The notes under the pieces: model-generated | Told to the model about the DNA's origin: nothing | The model's input: the letters and a program-made list of their open reading frames with translations, nothing else | Database searches by the model: none | Program-made: the position numbers and the translations under genes | Source of the DNA: Oxalobacteraceae bacterium AB_14 | GTDB lineage: Bacteria > Pseudomonadota > Gammaproteobacteria > Burkholderiales > Burkholderiaceae_D | Assembly: GCA_000381565.1 (NCBI GenBank) | Contig: KB906724.1 | Span: 3,369,020 to 3,433,019 of the forward strand | DNA: 64,000 bases | Reading direction: 5' to 3' | Shown here: in pieces, positions 28,604 to 37,632 of the stretch | Layout: every line of letters begins with the position of its first letter | Numbering within the stretch: the first letter of the stretch is position 1

Positions 28604-31600
28604 TTAACCAATTTTAATGGAATGACGTTGCCCCAACGAGTGCCGCTGCTCTTGGGACTGCTGCTCCAACGCGGCCCGTTGCTTTTCCACGGCAGCGGCG
28701 ACAACTGGTCGAACTTGCCGGTCCACACCCTCCGCCCCCAGACTGCTCTTGATAGCAAGGTCATTGAAGTCCGTAAAACCCTTGGGATTCTGTGCGACCT
28801 CGCCGGGAGCGAAGATTGGCAGTACGACACGCCCGTTGGTGAGCCGCGCTGCTTCCTGTGCCTTCTTCTTCCCAGGATTGACGCCTTGAGTGGCCTGCAG
28901 GTGCTGATCGTTGTCGCCCGCGATCACCACCGGCTTATCGGGGAACTTCGCATGCAGCGCCATCGCAACTGCCGGCAGATTGCCGGAATCGAAAGCCGCG
29001 ACAGTAGCGTGGTTCAGCGATTGCGCCAGGCTGGCGGCAGTGGCGTAGCCCTCCGCGATCACTAGTGCAGGCGCCTTGGCCAGCGCGTCCATCCCTCCGA
29101 CGGCGTGGAAGCATCCGGTTTTGCGGCTGTCCTTGGCGAACCGTTTGGTACCGTCTTCCTGGATATACTGCGTCGTCCACTGTTTACCATCGGCATCCGT
29201 GGCGGGAACATAGGTCGTTTTTCCTGCTCTGTCGGTAAACACGCCAGGCGTCGCTTCCAGCCCCTTGTCGAGTAGATAGGGCGTTGGCTTCGTCAACGGC
29301 ACCAGATCGGCCATCTGCCGCGCCATCCGGTCAGCAGTCTGCGCGTATTGGCGCGTCTGGTCCTCATCCCGCTCCAGCAACCTGGTCGCCACTTGCGCAC
29401 TCAGCATGGCTTTCTGTTCCGGATCGAGCGTGTACCCTTTCGACTTCCAATTCATCTCCACGCCAGTCTTGTTGTTCTTGACGTAGCCTGCGGGATGCCC
29501 GTCCAAATGGCCCACGTAGAACCCCGAGCCGGAGTTCTCGCTGTGCTTTTCTCCAGCGACGCTGATCCGGTGCTTCTGCCCGTCCATGATCGGATGATCG
29601 CCGCCCACCACGCACCCGACCGCCCTCAGCGCCTCGGCGAACTCATCGCGCGGGGTCATCGCGGGATTCTGCTGGACAGCCACGTTATCGACCTTCCATC
29701 GCCCCAACTTACCCATGTTCGCCATCGTTCCCGCATACCAGGATTTGGCTGCCTTATCCCAATGTGCGCCGGCCGCCTTGGCGGCATTACGCTCGCCATA
29801 CGGCACGGCGAGGTAAACGCGGCCCGCCAGCGCCGCATCCGCGCCACCTGGTGGTGGCTTCACCCCGTCAGTTTCAGACCCGCCTTGCGCTTGTTTAGGG
29901 CCTTGCCGGGTGAATTTCTCGAACGGTGCAGGATCGACGCCGGTGGGCACATACCACGCCTGTTCCCTGCGATCCCATTTCGCCCCTAGCGCCTTGGCCT
30001 CATCCTTGTCCTGATATGCCACGTTTAGATGGGCCAGCTCGCCAGCTGCTGTCTGCCGGTCTGTCAAACGGGTTCGTTCCTGCTCCGCGATACGGCGCAC
30101 CAGATCGGCGTCGTTCAGGGTCGCGTTGAACTCAGCATCCTTCCGCGCCTCGCGCGCGGCCGTGATGTCCTCGTCGGTGCTTTGCGGATCGTGCTTCACG
30201 GCCTCCTCGCGGATACGGGCCAGCTCCGCTGCCTTCTCGTGATCGTTTTCCTCCGCAGCGGCCATGCTGGCCACCGGAAGCCAATCGGCGTCAGCGCGCG
30301 TTGCGGAAACTGTCATGCGTTCCGCGCGCTGGTGGGTGTCGCCGCGCCCCAGCGTCGATGCGACGATCAACTGCGTTTCGTCGATGGACGCTTGATTGAG
30401 ATTGTGCAGCAGCTGGTCGACTTGCTTGTCGAGCGCCTTCATCCTCGCGCCGTCGGCGAGTATCGCCGTCAAGGCGGGTGGCGCGGCTTGCGAATTTGCC
30501 GAAACCGTCTCCCGTGGCAGCGTTAGGTTGGCCGCGATGAAGTCCGCCACCATCTTCGCATCGTCGATGTCTGCATCGGGAACTGCCGGATAGGCCGCCC
30601 GCAACGACTCCGAGGCGATGGAGGAATCCTTCTCATCGGCTTGCGCCAGCGTTGATGCAATCACCGCCTTGGTGTCATCGATATACGAGCGGTTGACGCC
30701 CTGCAGTAACGCATTGACCCGCGCGTCCAACGCCTCCATCTTCGCCTCGTCGGCCAGGATGGCTTTCAGTTCCGGCTCGGCGTCCAACGTGTTCCGTACC
30801 ACAGGGCCAGGGGGAAGTCGCTGGTTCATCACGATGAAGTCCGCCACCTTCTGTGCCTCGGTGTGCTCCTGTACTTGCCTGCGCTCTAGCCCCAAGACGT
30901 AGTCCTGAATTTTCTCCGCGTCGGCCGCCGCGCGAAAGATCTCCAGGGGATCGTCCTTGATCGCCTTGATCCATGAACCAACGTAGGCCGCGTGCTGCCT
31001 GGGATCGTGGCCGATCCCCAATTCATCCCCGATGATCATGCTGGCTATCTCGGCCCGTAATTCCTCGCGCGCATAGCCTTCGCTACCGAACGGATGGACC
31101 ATGTCTCGGTCAAGGCGGGAATGATGGCCGGTCCAGTGTCCCAGTTCGTGCAGCGCGGTCGCGTAGTAGCGATCCGCGCTGTCAAACTGCTCCTTGTTAG
31201 GCAAATGAATGGTGTCGGTCGCGGGCCGATAAAATGCGCGGTCCTGCTCTCCGTGCCGGATGGCCGCACCGGTCGCGTGCAGGATACCGTCGGCGCGTAC
31301 GCTGGCTGTCCAACTCTGCTCCTTGCGCGGCATCTGCGGCGGCAAGCCGTCGATTTGCTCAGCATTGAACACGGTCGCCATGAACAGCGCCGGGCGCTCA
31401 AGCTTGACAGTCTTTTTGAGCGCCTTGCCGTCAGCATCGAGCAGCGGCTTGTCGTTTGCATCGGTGAGTGTCTGCTCCTCGCTAAATTTCCAGTACTGGA
31501 TGGGTGTACCCTTTTCACCCTTGCGGACCTGGGCGCCGATCGATGCAGCCTGCTTGTAAGTCATCCAGCGTTGGTCGACATGATCCTGGCTCATTAAATG

Positions 31601-31768
31601 CAGCGCGTTGATGCCTTTGTAGCGGTTGCCCGTCACAGGATTGGTCGGCATCGATGCCCCCGCCTCGCCCGGCTGCCACGGCTTCTGCCACGGGGCGACA
31701 CCTTCTTTTAGCTGCTCGATCAACCTGTCGGCCACCATCTCCACAAATGACTTGGTCAGTTCGTTCAT
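28604..31768 (-). CDS. traC: TraC-like primase with ArdC antirestriction, zincin and Toprim domains
   Basis: A modular protein of about 1054 residues. It has an ArdC N-terminal ssDNA-binding domain (about 10-100) and a zincin-like peptidase domain with HELGHW (about 207-211). Two 72-residue tandem repeats cover about 307-377 and 405-477. Two DUF5710-like modules (AKALGAKWDRREQAWY and AKAAGAHWDKAAKSWY) and a C-terminal Toprim domain (LVIAEGYATAASL, VIAGDNDQH) follow. It should prime the transferred strand and may protect it from restriction. The ATG at 31768 follows AAGGAG. It is the last large gene of the traI-G-F-D-C order known from RP4. Confidence 0.88.
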   Translation of the reverse strand: MNELTKSFVEMVADRLIEQLKEGVAPWQKPWQPGEAGASMPTNPVTGNRYKGINALHLMSQDHVDQRWMTYKQAASIGAQVRKGEKGTPIQYWKFSEEQTLTDANDKPLLDADGKALKKTVKLERPALFMATVFNAEQIDGLPPQMPRKEQSWTASVRADGILHATGAAIRHGEQDRAFYRPATDTIHLPNKEQFDSADRYYATALHELGHWTGHHSRLDRDMVHPFGSEGYAREELRAEIASMIIGDELGIGHDPRQHAAYVGSWIKAIKDDPLEIFRAAADAEKIQDYVLGLERRQVQEHTEAQKVADFIVMNQRLPPGPVVRNTLDAEPELKAILADEAKMEALDARVNALLQGVNRSYIDDTKAVIASTLAQADEKDSSIASESLRAAYPAVPDADIDDAKMVADFIAANLTLPRETVSANSQAAPPALTAILADGARMKALDKQVDQLLHNLNQASIDETQLIVASTLGRGDTHQRAERMTVSATRADADWLPVASMAAAEENDHEKAAELARIREEAVKHDPQSTDEDITAAREARKDAEFNATLNDADLVRRIAEQERTRLTDRQTAAGELAHLNVAYQDKDEAKALGAKWDRREQAWYVPTGVDPAPFEKFTRQGPKQAQGGSETDGVKPPPGGADAALAGRVYLAVPYGERNAAKAAGAHWDKAAKSWYAGTMANMGKLGRWKVDNVAVQQNPAMTPRDEFAEALRAVGCVVGGDHPIMDGQKHRISVAGEKHSENSGSGFYVGHLDGHPAGYVKNNKTGVEMNWKSKGYTLDPEQKAMLSAQVATRLLERDEDQTRQYAQTADRMARQMADLVPLTKPTPYLLDKGLEATPGVFTDRAGKTTYVPATDADGKQWTTQYIQEDGTKRFAKDSRKTGCFHAVGGMDALAKAPALVIAEGYATAASLAQSLNHATVAAFDSGNLPAVAMALHAKFPDKPVVIAGDNDQHLQATQGVNPGKKKAQEAARLTNGRVVLPIFAPGEVAQNPKGFTDFNDLAIKSSLGAEGVDRQVRPVVAAAVEKQRAALEQQSQEQRHSLGQRHSIKIG

Positions 31769-31773
31769 GATCG

Positions 31774-32007
31774 TCACTCCTTCGCATCGTTCTCTTTCAG
31801 CGAGGGCGAGTCGATATCGCTTGCCGCCGCATCGCCCTCTTCCAGCGCGGCCTCCTCGAACGCCCCCGCCAGTTCGGCTTCGTCAGGCGCAAATTCAGCC
31901 CAGAAGCCCGGCGTCTGCGCATCCGCCAGCTTTTCGTTGAGGACTGCCTCCGTCACCGGATCGACGCCTGCCACGCCAGAGGCGGATGGCTTGTTGGATT
32001 CGTTCAT
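31774..32007 (-). CDS. traD: TraD-like small acidic protein
   Basis: The 77-residue, strongly acidic protein ([23 protein letters not shown]) lies between traF and traC. This is the position of the small traD gene in RP4. It has no membrane segment or known motif. Its stop lies 5 bp before the traC ATG. The name rests on position, not on sequence similarity that I can verify. Confidence 0.55.
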   Translation of the reverse strand: MNESNKPSASGVAGVDPVTEAVLNEKLADAQTPGFWAEFAPDEAELAGAFEEAALEEGDAAASDIDSPSLKENDAKE

Positions 32008-32010
32008 GTG

Positions 32011-32571
32011 CTACCTCGCAGTCCTTGATGGTTGGCCCCAGGTGAAAATCGGGGTGATGACGTCTTTCACTTGGCGGCGCTGCACCGGGCCGAAATAGCG
32101 GCCATCAAACGAACGCACGTTACAGTCGCCCATCAACAGCAGTTGGTGTTCGCTCAGGACGTAGCTATCCGCCTGAAACTTCGGCATTACGCGCCCTCCG
32201 CTGTCGGCGCGCAGTGGAGCACTGTCATCAAGCAGCCTGCCGTTTATGCGGACGCCGTCGCTGCCCACTTCTACGCGGTCGTCTGTCGCGCCGGCGACCT
32301 TCTTCATCATGTAGCCATAGCCGCCGGGGCAGAAGCCCGCGCCGATGTAGCCGCGCGCTCTGGCCAGATCGAATACTTCCAACGGCGGCGGGCAAAACAT
32401 CACGTAGCGCCCTTTCGTCACCGGGTCGCCGACACTCCAGTACAGGCCCACAGGAATACTCAGCGTCGTGTTGATGCGCGCGCCGAGCAGATACAGGAAA
32501 GCACCCTGGATCAAAAGCGCCAGTGCGCTGATTGCGAAACCGATACCCATTTTTCTAATGAAGCATTTCAT
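32011..32571 (-). CDS. traF: TraF, signal-peptidase-like pilin maturation protease
   Basis: The 186-residue S26-family protein has an N-terminal membrane anchor (IGFAISALALLIQGAFLYLL). The catalytic Ser38 lies in LSIPVGLYW, Lys90 in YGYMMKKVAG and Asp156 in CNVRSFDGRYFG. These sit one residue from Ser37, Lys89 and Asp155 of RP4 TraF, which cyclises the TrbC pilin. It overlaps traG by 4 bp. All catalytic residues are present, so pilin processing should be intact even though trbE is broken. Confidence 0.93.
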   Translation of the reverse strand: MKCFIRKMGIGFAISALALLIQGAFLYLLGARINTTLSIPVGLYWSVGDPVTKGRYVMFCPPPLEVFDLARARGYIGAGFCPGGYGYMMKKVAGATDDRVEVGSDGVRINGRLLDDSAPLRADSGGRVMPKFQADSYVLSEHQLLLMGDCNVRSFDGRYFGPVQRRQVKDVITPIFTWGQPSRTAR

Positions 32572-34469
32572 AGCTTGATCCCTCCCACGTCGTACACTCC
32601 GCGCAGCCTGTCGCTCGCCTCCGGGGCGGGAATAGCGGCGCGCGCCTTGAAAACCGGATCCTGGAAGTACAGCGGCTGACGGCCGTAGATCGCCGGATAG
32701 CCGGCGACGTAGATCACCATGTCACCTGCCCGCATGATGTCGCCGTTGGCATCCTTGACCGGGCCGGGCATGCGCAAGCACTCGTCGGGCGTGAGCAAAG
32801 GACGCTGGGTTTCCTGTATGGTCCGAGACACTTGGCCGAGCAATGCGCTGGTGCGGCGGCCGCTGGTGGTGATCTGCTCTTTCGCCACCGTGGTCTGGCC
32901 CGTGAGCTTGGACAGATGCTCCGCCGTCTCGATCCGGTTCGGAGGAAAGGCGTTCTGGATATGGCAGCTGGACGTGATGCTTTCGTCGTGGCCATAGCCG
33001 TTCTCACGGCTCTTCAGCTGGTTAATGTCCTGGCAGATCAGATTGCATTTGATGCCGTAACCGGCAAGGAAGCCCAGCGACTCCTGCATGATGTCGAGCC
33101 GCCCCAGACTGGGGAACTCGTCCAGCATCGCCAGCAGCCGATGCTTGTAATGGGCGACAGACCGCCCTTCCTTGAACGTCATCCGGTCGGCGAGCTGGCG
33201 CACGATCATGTTTACCATCACCCGCACTAGCGGCCGAAGCCGGGCCTTGTCATTGGGCTGCGTGACGATATAAAGGCTCACGGGGCTGTCATGGTTCATC
33301 AGGTCCCGAATGAAAAATTCGGACTTGCTCACGTTGCGCGCGACGATAGGATCGCGGTACAGGGAAAGGTAGGACTTCGCGGTGGACAGGACCGATCCCG
33401 CTTCCTCCTCCGGCCGGTCCAGCATGTCGCGCGCAGCCGCACCGATGACGGGATGGTTCTTGTCGTCCACATGGGGATACGTGATCATTTCCATCCACAA
33501 CTCGCCGATCGCACGATTCGGGTCGGACAACATCGCATCGACCGCTGGCAAGGTGGCGGTAGTCCCCTCGGCGCGGGCCTTGTACAGCGCGTGCAGGGTC
33601 ACGCCGACAATGAGCGCTTGGCTGGTTTTTTGCCAGTGCGTCTCCAGCCCTTTGCCATCGGGATCGACGATCAGCGTTGAGAGATTCTGTACATCGCCTA
33701 CTTCGTGCTCCGTGCCGACTCGAATTTCGTCCAGCGGATTCCAGCAAACGCTGCCAGTCGCGGTCGCGGGTTCGAATCGCAGCACCTTGTTGCGCGCGTG
33801 CTTCTGACGCCATCCAGCCGTCAGAGCCCACAACTCCCCTTTCAGGTCCGTGATGACCGCGCTCCGGCTCCAGGACAGCAAAGTCGGAACAACGAGACCG
33901 ACGCCTTTGCCGGAACGGGTCGGCGCATAGGTCAGCACATGCTCAGGGCCGTCATGGCGCAGGTAGTGCGTGCGGCCCTTCCGGTCTATCCATGCGCCGA
34001 CATACACGCCGTCGTGGCGGGCCAGCAGCTTGCCGGCAAGCCGCTGGACCAATGTCCGAGTCCTGGGCAACAACCCGGCGGCGCGGATGTCTTTAACGTT
34101 GGCCCAACGTGCCGACCCATGCAGATACTCATTTGGCTGCGCGGTGTTCGCCATCACCATCTTTACCACCACCAGTATGGTCAGCCCTCCCCCCGCAACA
34201 CACACACCGATGCTACCCGCACGCATGAATGCATCGGGATACATGCCGTACCAGCGTACAGCCCATCTGAAAATATCCCAGGGAGCATAGAGCTGGTTGT
34301 AGTGACGGCCCAGCGCCGCCTGGTACTTAAAGCTGTGCGCGAAGAATTGCGTGGCGCTTTGCAGACCAGCGCCCAGCACCGACAAGGCCAAGATCGGGAT
34401 TGCGATCTTGGTACGTTTGGCCGGCAACCGGACCTGCGGCCCGACGGCGTTGTTGAAGCGGTCCTTCAT
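32568..34469 (-). CDS. traG: TraG, VirD4-type coupling protein
   Basis: The 633-residue ATPase links the relaxosome to the secretion channel. Two N-terminal transmembrane helices lie around residues 22-45 and 80-105. The Walker A is YAPTRSGKGVGLVVP and the Walker B LLAMLDEFPSLG, with the conserved QDINQLKSREN sensor region. The length matches RP4 TraG (about 635). It overlaps traI upstream and traF downstream by 4 bp each, so the three are translationally coupled. Confidence 0.96.
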   Translation of the reverse strand: MKDRFNNAVGPQVRLPAKRTKIAIPILALSVLGAGLQSATQFFAHSFKYQAALGRHYNQLYAPWDIFRWAVRWYGMYPDAFMRAGSIGVCVAGGGLTILVVVKMVMANTAQPNEYLHGSARWANVKDIRAAGLLPRTRTLVQRLAGKLLARHDGVYVGAWIDRKGRTHYLRHDGPEHVLTYAPTRSGKGVGLVVPTLLSWSRSAVITDLKGELWALTAGWRQKHARNKVLRFEPATATGSVCWNPLDEIRVGTEHEVGDVQNLSTLIVDPDGKGLETHWQKTSQALIVGVTLHALYKARAEGTTATLPAVDAMLSDPNRAIGELWMEMITYPHVDDKNHPVIGAAARDMLDRPEEEAGSVLSTAKSYLSLYRDPIVARNVSKSEFFIRDLMNHDSPVSLYIVTQPNDKARLRPLVRVMVNMIVRQLADRMTFKEGRSVAHYKHRLLAMLDEFPSLGRLDIMQESLGFLAGYGIKCNLICQDINQLKSRENGYGHDESITSSCHIQNAFPPNRIETAEHLSKLTGQTTVAKEQITTSGRRTSALLGQVSRTIQETQRPLLTPDECLRMPGPVKDANGDIMRAGDMVIYVAGYPAIYGRQPLYFQDPVFKARAAIPAPEASDRLRGVYDVGGIKL

Positions 34470-36856
34470 CGGCTTCTCCCCTTGATCTTGATGGTGCCGT
34501 TGCGGGCGACCGTCACCATGTCGCCTCGCGCGAGGCGCGCGAGCCGCCGCGCCGTCGCATCGTCGACCGGCACGACCATGATTTCGCCACTGCGCTTGAG
34601 CAGGGCGAGCTGTTGGTCATCGACGGTGCGCAGCCCAGCGAAAGCGGCCGGTCCTTGAAATCCATCATAGACAATGTGTTTCGGTATATCGGATAAAGTC
34701 CTCCTTCTTTGCTCCCGCTCAAACACGTATTTCGCCGAGGCTGCAAGTGCTGAGGTTTCGTGCTGCGGAACAGATTGGCTCGCGGAAGTGTTTTTCTGCC
34801 GAACGGGGTTGGCGACGCCCTTCGTGTCGGCCGGCCGCATTGGATCGCCTGCTCCGGTAGCCTCAACGTCACGCAACGCGCGCAAGCGGCCACGCCCTGC
34901 CGGTGGCGGCTTTACTCCGATTCGTTTTCGCGCCGCCTTCGCCTGCGAATGCTCGGCCAGCGCGCGACCGGCTTTCTTCGTTACCTGTCCTGCCCCAGAA
35001 ACAGGCCGTCGCATGCGGTGATCTGCTGCGGGTCCTTGCTGCTCCACGTGACGAGATACATCACCCGGCAATAGCACCTCACCTCGACCGGGGATGCGAA
35101 CCATACCGAGTTGGGACATCCTTCGCAGACGGTTCTGGGATTCGGGCGGCGGCGCTTTTCCAAGCCCGCCAACGTTCGGCTTTCGGCCGTCGGTGGCTCG
35201 GCCGGCGCCGTGGCCGCCGGGTTGCCCTCTTCCATCTGCCTGAATGCCGCTGTCAGCAGGTCGTCCCTGCCGTGGGTGCTGTCTGGGTTCATTGCTTGCC
35301 TCCTTGGTTGTCGCCGTTTGAATGAGTTCGCGCCTGCGCGCTTCTAGCGCCGCATCGTCGAATGTGATGGAGAGCCGGCCATTCGCTGCGGCGCGCGCGA
35401 TCCGCTCCCGGAACTCGTCCGTTCCGTCCACCCGCAGCGACGTTCCGTACCGTTCCGCAGCAAACTGCAACGCCGCCTTCAATCCCGCCTCCTCGAAGCC
35501 ACGCGTGACGGCCAGCTTGTTGCCGTCGTCGCGCAGCACCGTCTTGCCGGCACAGACGATGATCGTGCCGTGTTTGGTGACGCCATCGATAGCGCCGGGA
35601 TGCTGCGCCTTGTTGCGGCGCCGGCCTGCAAGCGTGTTGATGCCGTTGCTGTCGGCGCCCTCACGCGAACGCAACGCGGACAAGGCCTCCTCGTTGCCTC
35701 GTGTCGCTTCGGCGTGCAGCCAGTCCGCCCAGGTCGCACGTTTGTACTTCAGATAAATACGCTGGTGTTCCTTAAAATACTCACGATTGGCTTGCTCGAT
35801 ATCGGACAACATCGTTCTGCCGACGGCGGCGAACAAAATCCGCTTGCTGACCGTGTCGCACGACAGCAGCTTGATCGCAGTCCGTTTGAGCTTGCCCTTA
35901 CGCTTGATGGCGGCGATCAGTTGGTTCTTGCGCTCGCGTGCCTCGGCCCATTCCCGCGTTCGGCAGTCTTCCCGGCCTCTTGATTCACGCTGTGCCTTGT
36001 ACTGTTTGAAGAGCGTAGTCGTGTCGGCGCGGAAGCGGAAAGGCTTGTGTTCATATCGTTGGGCCGGTTCGTGCGCACCATCCGTCTCCGGGGGAGCCTG
36101 AAAACGGCCGAACCGCTGCTCCAACTTGGCTTTCGAGAACTGCCTGTCCAGCGAGCTAGCCTTGATCGTCGTGCCGTCGGATGCGGTAATGACCAGGCCA
36201 TTGCCCCGCTCATGCAGCCTTAGGCCGTTGGCCAACATCACCTCGTGCAGCTCCGCCCAACTGGTGGCGCTCGATAGCTCGCTCCAGCAACCTCGCTTGA
36301 TCCAGCCGATCAAACTCTCGACTCCTGCGTGGTGCTCCATGTCGCCAGCCTGGCTTTCCGCATGCGTTTTTCCGGTGCGATGGTTGTCACGCTGCAGGCC
36401 ATACTCGTGCTCCAGTTTTTGACATACCTTGCCCAGCGTGATGTGATCGTTGTAAGGGCTGTGCATCGTGTGCTTGACCGGGTGGATCTTGTTGATGGCG
36501 ACGTGGACATGCAGGTTGTCGGTGTCGTGGTGGACCACGCTGACGCGCTGGTGCTCCGAGTAGCCTAGCGCCTCGCAAACGCGGGCTTCCAGCGCACGCA
36601 GTGTCACGGCGTCCGGCTGTTCGCCAGCGCGAAAGCTCAGTACCAGGTGATAGGTTTTGTCGCCGGTGGCACGCTGGTTCAGCGACTGGGTGTTCAGGAC
36701 TTCGATGGCAGCGACCATTGGATCGGCAGACTGGCAGTTCGTCACGCGGACTTCGCCCACGCGCTCGTTCTTGTTCTGCGTATTGAGCAGATAGCGCAGC
36801 AAGCCGGCGTAGTCGCTGCGCTTCAATGCCCGCATTGGAACCTGTTTGGCGATCAT
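34466..36856 (-). CDS. traI: TraI relaxase (MOB-P family)
   Basis: The 796-residue protein nicks oriT and stays attached to the 5' end of the transferred strand. The first 200 residues follow RP4 TraI closely: Tyr22 in YAGLLRYLL as nucleophile, RVTNCQSADP, YHLVLSFRAGEQPDA, and the metal-binding HHDTDNLHVHVAINKIHP. A longer C-terminal region of mixed, partly disordered sequence makes it bigger than RP4 TraI (732). A KorB-type operator lies between traJ and this gene. The ribosome site is weak (TGGTG), suggesting low expression. Confidence 0.96.
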   Translation of the reverse strand: MIAKQVPMRALKRSDYAGLLRYLLNTQNKNERVGEVRVTNCQSADPMVAAIEVLNTQSLNQRATGDKTYHLVLSFRAGEQPDAVTLRALEARVCEALGYSEHQRVSVVHHDTDNLHVHVAINKIHPVKHTMHSPYNDHITLGKVCQKLEHEYGLQRDNHRTGKTHAESQAGDMEHHAGVESLIGWIKRGCWSELSSATSWAELHEVMLANGLRLHERGNGLVITASDGTTIKASSLDRQFSKAKLEQRFGRFQAPPETDGAHEPAQRYEHKPFRFRADTTTLFKQYKAQRESRGREDCRTREWAEARERKNQLIAAIKRKGKLKRTAIKLLSCDTVSKRILFAAVGRTMLSDIEQANREYFKEHQRIYLKYKRATWADWLHAEATRGNEEALSALRSREGADSNGINTLAGRRRNKAQHPGAIDGVTKHGTIIVCAGKTVLRDDGNKLAVTRGFEEAGLKAALQFAAERYGTSLRVDGTDEFRERIARAAANGRLSITFDDAALEARRRELIQTATTKEASNEPRQHPRQGRPADSGIQADGRGQPGGHGAGRATDGRKPNVGGLGKAPPPESQNRLRRMSQLGMVRIPGRGEVLLPGDVSRHVEQQGPAADHRMRRPVSGAGQVTKKAGRALAEHSQAKAARKRIGVKPPPAGRGRLRALRDVEATGAGDPMRPADTKGVANPVRQKNTSASQSVPQHETSALAASAKYVFEREQRRRTLSDIPKHIVYDGFQGPAAFAGLRTVDDQQLALLKRSGEIMVVPVDDATARRLARLARGDMVTVARNGTIKIKGRSR

Positions 36857-36873
36857 GGTTGCACCACATGCGC

Positions 36874-36886
36874 TTTAGCCGCTAAA
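36874..36886. promoter_or_regulatory. KorB-type operator between traJ and traI
   Basis: TTTAGCCGCTAAA is a perfect match to the RK2 KorB operator consensus TTTAGCSGCTAAA. It lies between the traI start (36856) and the traJ stop (36882), overlapping the last traJ codons. This placement inside the relaxosome operon could allow KorB to limit traI separately from traJ. Confidence 0.85.
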
Positions 36887-37262
36887 GACGCTTGCGCGCG
36901 GCTGTCGGCACAACCACGTCTCGCATGATGTTCTGCATTTCGCGTTGCGTGTCCTCGATCTTCGACAGCACCGCAAGAATGGTTGTCTCGCCGAACTGGG
37001 CGGTGCGCGGGTCATCCATCAGCCACAGCTTCAGCAGGCCACCCAGCCGCGCAAGGTCGCCATTGATACGCGCCAACTCCTCGACGCGCTGGTGGTCCAG
37101 GATGCCGTGTACCCGGTAGCCGAGGCCGACGTTGCGCAGATACGCCGCCACCGGCAGACCCGCTGCAGAGGCCAGTTGGCGGATGGCGGCCGCCTCTTCC
37201 TGTAGCACCGGCACACGCAGCTGGCGCGCTTTTCGGGTCGGTGTTTTGCTGATCGGGTCCAT
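36882..37262 (-). CDS. traJ: TraJ, oriT-binding relaxosome protein
   Basis: The 126-residue protein has a ribbon-helix-helix-like N-terminus (RQLRVPVLQEEAAAIRQLA) and the conserved block AGLPVAAYLRNVGLGY of the RP4 TraJ/MobC group. A helical C-terminal part follows. It recognises the inverted repeat in oriT and recruits TraI to nic. The ATG at 37262 follows AAGGAG and lies next to oriT, reading away from it as in RP4. Confidence 0.93.
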   Translation of the reverse strand: MDPISKTPTRKARQLRVPVLQEEAAAIRQLASAAGLPVAAYLRNVGLGYRVHGILDHQRVEELARINGDLARLGGLLKLWLMDDPRTAQFGETTILAVLSKIEDTQREMQNIMRDVVVPTAARKRL

Positions 37263-37307
37263 GGTGTTGGCTCCTTGGTTTGCGCACTTGGCGGCGGCAG
37301 CCGCCCG

Positions 37308-37412
37308 GCCTCGCAGAGCAGGTTCCCGTTGAGCGCCGCAGGCGCGAATAAGGGAAGTGAAGATAGATAACCGGCTCGCCGGTTAGCTAACTTCACATAT
37401 CCTGCCCGCGTT
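37308..37412 (+). other. oriT: Origin of transfer (oriT), RP4-like, with nic site
   Basis: The segment closely resembles the RP4 oriT as I remember it. It carries GCCTCGCAGAGCAGG (37308-37322), CCCGTTGAG and GCGAATAAGGG. A 19-bp inverted repeat (37357-37375 and 37378-37396, two mismatches) then leads to CATATCCTGCCC. By analogy with RP4, TraI would cut between G37404 and C37405. A shorter repeat (GCGCC/GGCGC, 37333-37345) fits the TraJ region. It lies between divergent traJ and traK, as in RP4. Confidence 0.92.
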
Positions 37413-37509
37413 TTTCGCACGTTTTATCCGCTGTAGGATAGCGGTTGAAGCGCTGTTGTCCCCTTGTGCCAGATCAAACTGGCGACGCTTAGAGGGACCA
37501 ATATATCGA

Positions 37510-37611
37510 AAGCGTTCTAACCGCGTTACAGCCGCGTTGCAACCGCGAAGAGTTGACGAAAAACCGCGATAAACAGCGTGAAAACCGCGATAGAACCGCG
37601 TTTCAACAGCG
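37510..37611 (+). repeat. Helically phased CCGCG/CAGCG array between nic and traK, likely TraK site
   Basis: Short AACCGCG or AACAGCG units start at 37521, 37532, 37543, 37564, 37574, 37585, 37596 and 37607, with a weaker AAGCG at 37510. The spacing is 10 or 11 bp with one missing step (21 bp). One motif per helical turn over about 100 bp would put every site on the same DNA face. RP4 TraK wraps about 180 bp of DNA on this side of nic, so this array is probably the TraK footprint. Confidence 0.75.
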
Positions 37612-37632
37612 TTTCCTAGGATGGGCACCACG

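Noticed and set aside
33705..34658. 317-codon rightward ORF opposite traG/traI
   Set aside because: Spans the traG-traI overlap in antisense and has shadow-like composition.
37379..37390. GGTTAGCTAACT, similar to the RK2 KorA operator
   Set aside because: It lacks the full GTTTAGCTAAAC sequence and is explained as part of the oriT inverted-repeat arm.
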